This document shows positions 57,512-64,000 of a stretch of DNA of 64,000 nt, piece after piece. The stretch lies in the NCBI GenBank assembly GCA_000023185.1, contig CP001622.1, forward strand, positions 186,001 through 250,000, given 5' to 3'. A program made the translations under genes and the position numbers. Positions within the stretch are counted from its first letter, which is position 1; every line of letters begins with the position of its first letter. The DNA comes from Rhizobium leguminosarum bv. trifolii WSM1325 (lineage in GTDB: Bacteria > Pseudomonadota > Alphaproteobacteria > Rhizobiales > Rhizobiaceae). Under the pieces are notes generated by a model. That model saw only the letters and a program-made list of their open reading frames with translations, ran no database searches and was not told the DNA's origin.

Positions 57512-58069
57512 CTACGCCTTGACGGGCTCGTAGCGCAGGATCACCGCGCCGCCCTCCGTTGTCGAGGATTCGATGAGCTTCAGCGGCAGCTGGCCCTCTG
57601 CCTGTTTGAAAAGCGGATTGCCGCCGCCGAGGATCACCGGCACCAGGCAAACCCTGACTTCGTCGATAAGCCCCGCTTTCAGCAGGCTATCGGCAAGCTC
57701 GGCGCTGCCGAAGATCAAGATCGTCTTGCCATCCTCCTGCTTCAGCCTGGTCAATTCGGGGATCGGATCGCTGACGACGCGGGCATTGTTCCAGCCGGGC
57801 TCGCTCATCGTCCGCGACACGGCGATCTTTGCGATGCCGTTCATATAGGTTTTGATCTCACCTTCGCCCTCGGCGGTCGGCCAGTAGGAGGCCATGCCCT
57901 CATAGGTCTTGCGGCCGAAGACCAGCAGATCGCTTTCCCTACCGAACTGTTCGGCATAGCGCTGCAATTCAGGCCCCCAGGCGAGATTGTGGAAGTCGAT
58001 ATCCCACGGCTTCGTGCCTTCGAAATAACCATCGAGCGTCATCAGGTTCCAGACGATAAGCTTTCTCAT
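57512..58069 (-). CDS. DHFR-family (RibD C-terminal-like) reductase
   Basis: 185 residues; ATG at 58069 with GGAGG six bases upstream (the ATG at 58075 lies too close to it). MRKLIVWNLMTLDGYFEG, LLVFGRKTYEGMASYW, VSRTM, IFGSAELADSLLKAGLIDEVRV and PVILGGGNPLF are the RibD_C/DHFR-like NADPH-binding pattern. Substrate unknown; not the true DHFR. Stand-alone. Confidence 0.88.
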   Translation of the reverse strand: MRKLIVWNLMTLDGYFEGTKPWDIDFHNLAWGPELQRYAEQFGRESDLLVFGRKTYEGMASYWPTAEGEGEIKTYMNGIAKIAVSRTMSEPGWNNARVVSDPIPELTRLKQEDGKTILIFGSAELADSLLKAGLIDEVRVCLVPVILGGGNPLFKQAEGQLPLKLIESSTTEGGAVILRYEPVKA

Positions 58070-58270
58070 TTCCATCCTCCTTCTGAATCGCCGTCCGTTA
58101 AAACTGGTTGCGTTTAACAACTGGTTGAAATTTAAGTCGACTGATAGCGGAATGCAAGCGGTTTTTTTGAAGCAGAACATTCGGGCAAGCAGCTGCTGCC
58201 GCAGGCCTTCGCGCTCAGCGTCTTTCCGAGCCTAGTTTCGGGAAGAAATCCTGAGCGCCTTGGCTGTGGA

Positions 58271-59071
58271 TCAGTCCTTGCGGAAGATCAGGCTGGCACC
58301 CCAGCCGGTGATCACGGCGAGCAGCACGGCCGCAAAGCCGTAGAGGATCGGCTGATCATGCGCCGCATCGGTGATCGTCTGCTCGATGCCGGTCTTGATG
58401 ACCCGCAGCGGCAGCGATTTCTCGGTCACGAAAAGGCCGCTCTTGAACAGATAGGCGCGCACGCTGTGCACCCCGTTCGGAATGTTTGCCGGCAGGCGCA
58501 GGCTGGCCTTGAAGAGGTTGGAGGAAACGAACCGTACGCCGCTCGGGTTGCGGTCATAGAGCCCGCCGCCCTGCTGCAGCCGCCGGAAGGCCTCGCGGAA
58601 CTCGCCGAGATTGCTGCCGTCGCCGACGAAGCCGACCGGCGTCAGCGGAATGTGGTCGATGCCGATCCCCTGATCGGTCAGGTCAAGCGGCGTCACGATG
58701 TCGTCGATCATGCGCGAACTCGACATCGAATAGGAGTGCGGCACCGCTTCGAAGGTCATCGAGCGGGTGTTCACCCAGATGCCGAAGACGCGTTCCTTCT
58801 TGCGCACCGTCGCATCCTCGCGCGGGCCTTCCAGCACTACGACCACGTCATATTGGCCGACAGCGAGCAGCAGTTGGTCGGTGTTCGAGAGCGCTCCGAA
58901 GATGGTCAGATCCGCGCCGTGGAAATCCGAGGTGATGGCGATTTCGCTGGTCGACGTGCCGATCTCCAGCCCTTCACGCACCGCTTCCGTTGCCTGCCCC
59001 GGCAGCCACTGCGCTCCGGCAGAGGCCGGCAGCAGGCAAAGCAACGCGATGAAAGCGGCAGCCAGGCGCAT
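58271..59071 (-). CDS. TIGR02186 family membrane-anchored protein
   Basis: 266 residues from ATG 59071 (shares a base with the TauE stop, TGATG). Signal peptide, a beta-rich extracytoplasmic domain (FHGADLTIFGALSNTDQ, DVVVVLEGPREDATVRKKERVFGIWVNTRSM) and a C-terminal membrane helix ILYGFAAVLLAVITGWGASLIF with a short positive tail. The family is almost always encoded beside a TauE/SafE exporter, as here, and probably works with it. Confidence 0.88.
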   Translation of the reverse strand: MRLAAAFIALLCLLPASAGAQWLPGQATEAVREGLEIGTSTSEIAITSDFHGADLTIFGALSNTDQLLLAVGQYDVVVVLEGPREDATVRKKERVFGIWVNTRSMTFEAVPHSYSMSSSRMIDDIVTPLDLTDQGIGIDHIPLTPVGFVGDGSNLGEFREAFRRLQQGGGLYDRNPSGVRFVSSNLFKASLRLPANIPNGVHSVRAYLFKSGLFVTEKSLPLRVIKTGIEQTITDAAHDQPILYGFAAVLLAVITGWGASLIFRKD

Positions 59072-59994
59072 CAATTGCCCGCTCCCATCACCACCGAATA
59101 GACGTCGGCCGGCGTCACCACCAGGGCGATCGCAAGACGCACGCCGACGGCAAGCACCAGCAGGCCGAGCAGGGCGCGCAGCTGCTCGCCGCGCAGCTTC
59201 TGGCCGACCCGCACGCCGTATTGCGCCCCAATGACACCCGCCACCATCAGGATGAAGGCAAGCACGATGTCGACGGAAAAGTTCGTCGCTGCCTGTACGA
59301 TCGTCGTATAGGCGGTCACGAAAATGATCTGGAACAGCGAGGTGCCGACGACGACGTTGGTCGGGATACGCAGCAGGTAGATCATCGCCGGCACCATGAT
59401 GAAGCCGCCGCCGACACCCATGATCGAGGTGAGGATGCCGATTGCAAAGCCGAGTGCGACGATCGGAATGACGCTGAGATAGATCTTCGATTTCTTGAAG
59501 CGCACCTTCAGCGGCAGCTTGTGCACCCAGTGCTGGTGGCCGGGCTTGCGCGGTGCGGGCGGCTCGTTGCGCGCTGCCCGCCGCATGGCATTGATGCTTT
59601 CGAGCAGCATCAGTCCGCCGACGGTGCCGAGGAAGACGACATACATCAGCGAGATGATCAGATCGAGCTGGCCGATGGCGCGCAGCAGCGAGAAGATCCA
59701 GATGCCGACCGTCGCACCGGTAAGACCGCCGACCAGCAGCACCGTGCCGAGCTTGACGTCGAGCGAGCCGCGCCGGAAATGCGTGATCGCGCCCGATATC
59801 GACGACGCCACAACCTGGTTGGCGCCGGTCGCGACCGCGACGACGGGCGGGATGTTGTAGAAGATCAACAGCGGGGTGATGAGAAAGCCGCCGCCGACGC
59901 CGAACATTCCAGACAGGAATCCGACGGCCGCCCCCATGCCGAGAATGATGAAAATGTTCACCGACAATTCTGCGATGGGCAGATAGATTGTCAC
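59071..59994 (-). CDS. TauE/SafE sulfite exporter family protein
   Basis: 307 residues, about eight membrane helices. Two homologous halves each with the glycine motif: SGMFGVGGGFLITPLL and SIMGVGGGFIMVPAMIYLL. The cytoplasmic loop is positively charged (MRRAARNEPPAPRKPGHQH). Transports sulfite or organosulfonates in characterised relatives; the substrate here is not known. Translationally coupled to TIGR02186. Confidence 0.92.
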   Translation of the reverse strand: MTIYLPIAELSVNIFIILGMGAAVGFLSGMFGVGGGFLITPLLIFYNIPPVVAVATGANQVVASSISGAITHFRRGSLDVKLGTVLLVGGLTGATVGIWIFSLLRAIGQLDLIISLMYVVFLGTVGGLMLLESINAMRRAARNEPPAPRKPGHQHWVHKLPLKVRFKKSKIYLSVIPIVALGFAIGILTSIMGVGGGFIMVPAMIYLLRIPTNVVVGTSLFQIIFVTAYTTIVQAATNFSVDIVLAFILMVAGVIGAQYGVRVGQKLRGEQLRALLGLLVLAVGVRLAIALVVTPADVYSVVMGAGN

Positions 59995-60308
59995 AGCCGA
60001 CCCCGAATGATGACCGCTCCTGCCGGGCGGTTTCTTGTCACGTCCCCGTTCGAATGCGCACCATACTGTGAAATCGTTGCCAGAGGCTTTCGATCGGCCC
60101 CATGATTAGCCATAGAGATTGGCGGAGAGATCGGTGGCAGAGGATTCGCCGAATGCGCGGATCGATATGTCCGGCATAATCCGGCTTTTTTCAGGTTTTG
60201 TGACAGGCGACGGCAAAATTGGAAAAAGCCTTGCGGCATAGTGCCGCCAGGCGTTTTTCATTGCCCGGAAGAAAGGGTCGAGACGATCCCGCGTCGATGC
60301 GACGCGCC
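59995..60308. other. Intergenic region, nothing recognised
   Basis: 314 bases between the exporter start and the PodJ-like stop. No coding frame, tRNA or strong promoter seen; contains the likely leader of the exporter. Confidence 0.5.
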
Positions 60309-63300
60309 TCAGATCGCTTTGCCGGCCTGCTTGTTGCGTTCGAGCAGCGCCTTCACGGTCGCATCGGTCACCTTGCCGTCCGGCTCCTGGCCGACCGACT
60401 TCTGGAAGTTCTTGATCGCGGTCACGGTCTTCGCGCCCATTTCGCCGTCCGGCACGCCGGCGTCGAAGCCGTTATTGTTGAGGATCGCCTGGATGTTGCG
60501 GACCGCCTTCTTCATGTCGACGCTCGCCGTCTTCGCGCCGGTGCCGGCCCATTCGTCGGGGATGTCGATGGCGTTCGTGCGGTGGTCGACCGGCTCCGGT
60601 TTCCAGAGATCGGCCTTGGCGCGCGCCCGTTCGAGCTGGTCGGGTTTCATGGCTTTGGCCACTTCGTCGCGCTTCTGCGCCGCATCCTTGTCGCCGCCCT
60701 TGGCGGCGATCGCAAACCACTTGTAGGACTCTTCGAGATCCGCCGGGACCCCGTTGCCGCGGGCGCAGAGGATGGCCAGGTTGAACTGGCTGTCGGTGAT
60801 GCCGAGGTTCGCTGCCTTGGTGAACCACGCGGCGGCCGTCGCATAATCCTGCTGGCCAAGCGCGCCGGAGGCGTAGAGCACGGCGAGATTGTGCATGGCG
60901 CTGGCATTGCCCTGGTTGGCCGCCTGTTCGTAGAAGCCCTTCGCCTTGGTGATGTCGCGTTCGACGCCGTTGCCCTTCTCGTACATGCTGCCGAGCCGGT
61001 ATTGCGCGGGCGCAAAGCCCTTATCCGCCGCAAGCTGGTACCAGCTCGCCGCCTGCTTCTGATCGACCGTCATGCCGTTGCGGCCGTCCGAATAACGCGC
61101 GCCGATCTCGAACAGCGCCAGCGTATCGCCGCTGCTCGCCGCATCGGCAAGCGATTTCGGCTGGACGGTGTCGGGAATGGTGATGGCCGGTGCGGGTGCC
61201 GCCGCAGCCGGGGCGTTCGGAACGAAGCCCGATGTCTCCTGTGCCGCGCCCGACGGACCGGGAGGGGCAAGGGTCGCAGCCCCTTCGCCGTCAAGCGGCG
61301 CCACGTCGGTCAGATGCTCGCCGGCGTCAGGTGGGGTTGCTTCCGGCTGAGCCTGTTCGGCGGCGGGCGGTACAGCTTCCGCTGCCGGAGCGGTCGTTCC
61401 GAGAGCGGCGGCATCCGGCTGGGCAGGTGTCGCTTCAGGCAAGGGCGGCGCCGGGTTTTCCGCAGCACCCGTCAGCGCCGAGACTTCGGCTGGCGGCTGC
61501 GGCGCGCGCTCGCCGCTCGTCAGCGTTCGGGCGAGCGGAAAGGCCATGATGGCGAGCAGCACGGCGCCGACGGCCAGCAGGATCGGCCGCCGGTAGCGCG
61601 AAAAGGCGCTGGTCTTGCCCGTCTTGTCGGAAGTCTTGCCGGCCTTGTCGGCGTTCGCGCCCTTTTTCTCGGCCTTAACGGCTGCCTGCTTCGGATTGGC
61701 ATCCACCTCCATCGCAGCCGCCTGTGCCGCACGGCGCGCAGCAGCGATGTAATCGGCGCGATCGGTTTCGCCGGCAGGCTTGCCGCGTGCCGCACTCTGG
61801 CTGGCGCGAACCCGTTCAAGGATCTTCTTCACGTCAGGCGCGCCCGAGCCCGGCTCGAGCAGTTCGTTTGCCGCATCCGTCGGCACCACGTCGGTGGGAT
61901 CGATCGACGGCGCGGGGTCGATCATCGGACGCTCGGTCGCCCTGCTCTCGGCTTTCTTGCCGGGCAGCAGCCGCTTGCCGAGGCTGGCGAGCAGGCTGGC
62001 CTTCGCCGGGGCCTGTGCCCGTGCGGCTGTCGCAACTTCCGTCGTCCTGGTCGCGGCTTCGATGGCGATCGCGCTCGTTCCGCTCATGGCGGTGGCTTGC
62101 GCCGGGGCGGCAGGTTCGGCGGCGACCTCGGCCGTGCGAATAACAGGAGAAGCCTTCGCTGTCTGGGCAGTGGCCGGCGTCCTGTTCAGCTCGGCTTCGG
62201 CCACCATCAGGGCATAGGGATCGACATCGAAATCGACGTCGGCGACCGGCATCTGGGCGAGCGGCCGGCCGCGATCTTCCATGCCGTCGAGCCGATCGGC
62301 GATATGCACCAGCGTCTCGTGCAGCGCCTGGAAAGTCTTGTGCGTGCGTTCCTCGCTGTCGCGGCTGAGATCCTCGAGGTGGCGCAGATCCTCGGCCAGC
62401 GCCGTCAGCGCCGACATGTCGGCGGCCGGCATGACACCCTGCGGGCCGCCATGACGCGAATAGGCTTCGACCACGGCCTCTGCCGCCTGGCGTGCGGCCT
62501 CGATGATATATTCGTCGCTCGTCGCCATATAGTCTTCGATCGCGCCCATGCGCTGGTCGAATTCGGGGGGTATTACAGCGCTCTCGCGCGGCGCGCTCAT
62601 CAGCGCCGACAGATTGGCGATCTGGTCTTCGAGGTTCTTCAGCGCCCGCGGATCGGTCGGCGCTGCCGATGTGCTTTCCTCCAGGCGGGCGGCAATGTCG
62701 CTCAGCCGTCCTTCGAGACGCAGGAAGGCGCTGTCGTCGGCTACAGCAGCAGGCGCCGGCGCCTGCTGCTGATGGGCCATCTCGTCGATACGCCGGGCAA
62801 GATGGTCGAGCCGCTGCGCCAGCACGTCGTTGACGGCGCCGTTCTCAAGCGCGTCGATCTTGCGGGAAATGTCGGAAAGCGTGCCGGTGAGGTCGGCCTG
62901 CGGCGCCGTCTCCTGCGTGCGCTCCAGCAGATAGGAGAGATGTTCCAGCCGTTCGTCGAGCCGCGACGTCGCTTCCGCCTTCGTCATCTCCTCGACGCGT
63001 CCCGTCAGCGCCTCCAGCCGCATCGCCAGCTCGTCGGCCGGGTTCACGCGGCTGGCCGCATCATGGCTCATCAGGTCGATCTGATCGGCCAGCGCCTCCA
63101 GCCGATTTTCCAGCCGCTGCATCAGGCCCGGATCATTCGTGGTGGCCGTGCGCCCGCTTGCCGCGATTGCCCGGCTGATCTCGTCGAGCCGCATATCCAT
63201 GGCGGCGAACTGTTCGGACATCACCCGGTCGTGCGGCTGGATCATATTGCCGAAATGCTCCATCGCCGTGGCGATCGAGATCAGCTTGTCTTCCAGCGCC

Positions 63301-64000
63301 CGAACGGCCGGGCTCTCGCCCATGCCGCCGATATGGCGCTTGATGTCGTCGAGCCGATAGGCGAGCGAAACGAGCTCTTCCTGCAGCCCCTCGGTATCGA
63401 GCGCCGCAAGCCGGTTTTCGAAACCGTCCCAGCGGTTTTCCATATGGCGCAGCGAATCCTCGCGCGCCAGCCCGTCCATCAGCGAGCGCAGCTCTTCGAA
63501 ATCCTCGCGAAGGCCGGTGGCCTCCGGTGCGACGGAGCGGCCGGTCAGTTGGGTGATGCTCTGGGCAAGGCGGCCCATATCGGCGCGCATGTCGTCGGCG
63601 AAACGGCCGTCTCCGGCATTTGTTTTGATTTCGCGCAGCTCGGCGCGCAACGCGTTCATCTCGCGGGTGACGCCCTCGGAAATGTCGCGCTTCAGGTCCT
63701 GCCGCAGGTTGACGAGCGCCTGGGCGATCTCCGTCATCGTGTCGTTGCCGGCGCGCAAGGCCGGCGCCGGCACTGGGGCAGCGGCGCGAGGCGCAGGTTC
63801 ACGAAGCTGCGGGGCCTGTTCGCGTGCATAAGGCCGCTCGCGGCTAGCTTCAAGCGCGCGCTGGCGTTGACGGATTTCGGCGAGCGGATCCGGCCGCGGC
63901 TCGGGCGGGGCCTTTGCGGGCCGGGGAGCATGGGAAGCGGCATAAGGATCGCGCTCGGCCGCTGCCGTGCGTGGCCGCTGTTCGCGCCCGCTGCCCATCA
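60309..64000 (-). CDS. podJ: PodJ-like polar localisation factor (5' end beyond window)
   Basis: At least 1230 residues; the frame is open through base 64000, so the N-terminus is missing. Order: a Pro/Arg-rich start, a very long coiled coil (about 80-560), a linker, one membrane helix (RRPILLAVGAVLLAIMAFPLA, about 815), a periplasmic Ala/Pro-rich segment, four Sel1-like repeats (ALFEIGARYSDG, AQYRLGSMYEKG, AMHNLAVLYASG, SQFNLAILCARG), and a C-terminal peptidoglycan-binding domain (IQAILNNNGFDAGVPDGEMG … NFQKSVGQ). This is the PodJ plan of alphaproteobacteria, an organiser of the new cell pole. Confidence 0.88.
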   Translation of the reverse strand, partial: MGSGREQRPRTAAAERDPYAASHAPRPAKAPPEPRPDPLAEIRQRQRALEASRERPYAREQAPQLREPAPRAAAPVPAPALRAGNDTMTEIAQALVNLRQDLKRDISEGVTREMNALRAELREIKTNAGDGRFADDMRADMGRLAQSITQLTGRSVAPEATGLREDFEELRSLMDGLAREDSLRHMENRWDGFENRLAALDTEGLQEELVSLAYRLDDIKRHIGGMGESPAVRALEDKLISIATAMEHFGNMIQPHDRVMSEQFAAMDMRLDEISRAIAASGRTATTNDPGLMQRLENRLEALADQIDLMSHDAASRVNPADELAMRLEALTGRVEEMTKAEATSRLDERLEHLSYLLERTQETAPQADLTGTLSDISRKIDALENGAVNDVLAQRLDHLARRIDEMAHQQQAPAPAAVADDSAFLRLEGRLSDIAARLEESTSAAPTDPRALKNLEDQIANLSALMSAPRESAVIPPEFDQRMGAIEDYMATSDEYIIEAARQAAEAVVEAYSRHGGPQGVMPAADMSALTALAEDLRHLEDLSRDSEERTHKTFQALHETLVHIADRLDGMEDRGRPLAQMPVADVDFDVDPYALMVAEAELNRTPATAQTAKASPVIRTAEVAAEPAAPAQATAMSGTSAIAIEAATRTTEVATAARAQAPAKASLLASLGKRLLPGKKAESRATERPMIDPAPSIDPTDVVPTDAANELLEPGSGAPDVKKILERVRASQSAARGKPAGETDRADYIAAARRAAQAAAMEVDANPKQAAVKAEKKGANADKAGKTSDKTGKTSAFSRYRRPILLAVGAVLLAIMAFPLARTLTSGERAPQPPAEVSALTGAAENPAPPLPEATPAQPDAAALGTTAPAAEAVPPAAEQAQPEATPPDAGEHLTDVAPLDGEGAATLAPPGPSGAAQETSGFVPNAPAAAAPAPAITIPDTVQPKSLADAASSGDTLALFEIGARYSDGRNGMTVDQKQAASWYQLAADKGFAPAQYRLGSMYEKGNGVERDITKAKGFYEQAANQGNASAMHNLAVLYASGALGQQDYATAAAWFTKAANLGITDSQFNLAILCARGNGVPADLEESYKWFAIAAKGGDKDAAQKRDEVAKAMKPDQLERARAKADLWKPEPVDHRTNAIDIPDEWAGTGAKTASVDMKKAVRNIQAILNNNGFDAGVPDGEMGAKTVTAIKNFQKSVGQEPDGKVTDATVKALLERNKQAGKAI

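Noticed and set aside
1..64000. CRISPR arrays, rRNA genes, nod boxes, replication origin
   Set aside because: No regularly spaced repeats, rRNA sequence, nod-box consensus or repABC/oriC signatures were noticed on reading through.

Overview
The window is a piece of an alphaproteobacterial chromosome, almost certainly Rhizobium (R. etli / R. leguminosarum group) or a close relative. The evidence is the backbone gene order (argF, hslO, apaG, metZ behind a SAM-II riboswitch, a long-form dcd), rhizobial palindromic intergenic repeats, families such as DUF995, DUF6460 and TIGR02186, and a PodJ-like polarity protein at the right edge.

Layout. (1) 1-5752: housekeeping genes ending in a tRNA-Gly(CCC) gene. 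(2) 5753-29578: an integrated genomic island of about 23.8 kb. It has a tyrosine integrase directly downstream of the tRNA, a copy of the tRNA 3' end at its far border, and a cargo made largely of putative anti-phage genes. (3) 29579-36768: a DUF995 protein, a four-gene cell-surface polysaccharide operon (UDP-glucuronate decarboxylase, UDP-glucose 4-epimerase, GT2 glycosyltransferase, GH26-like hydrolase) and a divergent AraC regulator. It ends in a second, better copy of the tRNA 3' end, so it may itself be an older element at the same site. (4) 36769-64000: ordinary chromosome with a lipoprotein, a VOC protein, a decayed IS4-family element, a chemoreceptor, pyrD, a MATE exporter, two YitT-like membrane proteins around an Rrf2/AhpD-like pair, a ligase-associated helicase/PdeM repair pair, a TauE/SafE-TIGR02186 pair and the start-truncated PodJ-like gene.

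The island cargo falls into two converging blocks. The plus-strand block (8836-13153) encodes a soluble AAA+ protease with an FtsH-type M41 zinc site, a 98-residue protein of unknown function, and an OLD-family ATPase-TOPRIM nuclease. I do not recognise this combination as a named system, and it is the best candidate for something undescribed. The minus-strand block (28597 down to 13729) runs SIR2, HerA, a small frameshifted gene, SNF2-type helicase with DUF3883, PtuA-like ATPase, PtuB-like HNH nuclease, DUF1156 adenine methyltransferase, DUF499 ATPase. The last five are packed with overlaps or gaps of at most 13 bases, so a complete Septu-like pair sits translationally coupled inside a helicase/methyltransferase/ATPase operon. 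The SIR2-HerA pair (a known defence pair) lies immediately upstream on the same strand and could share the transcript.

Family assignments rest on motifs read by eye. No database search was run, so novelty statements are inferences.
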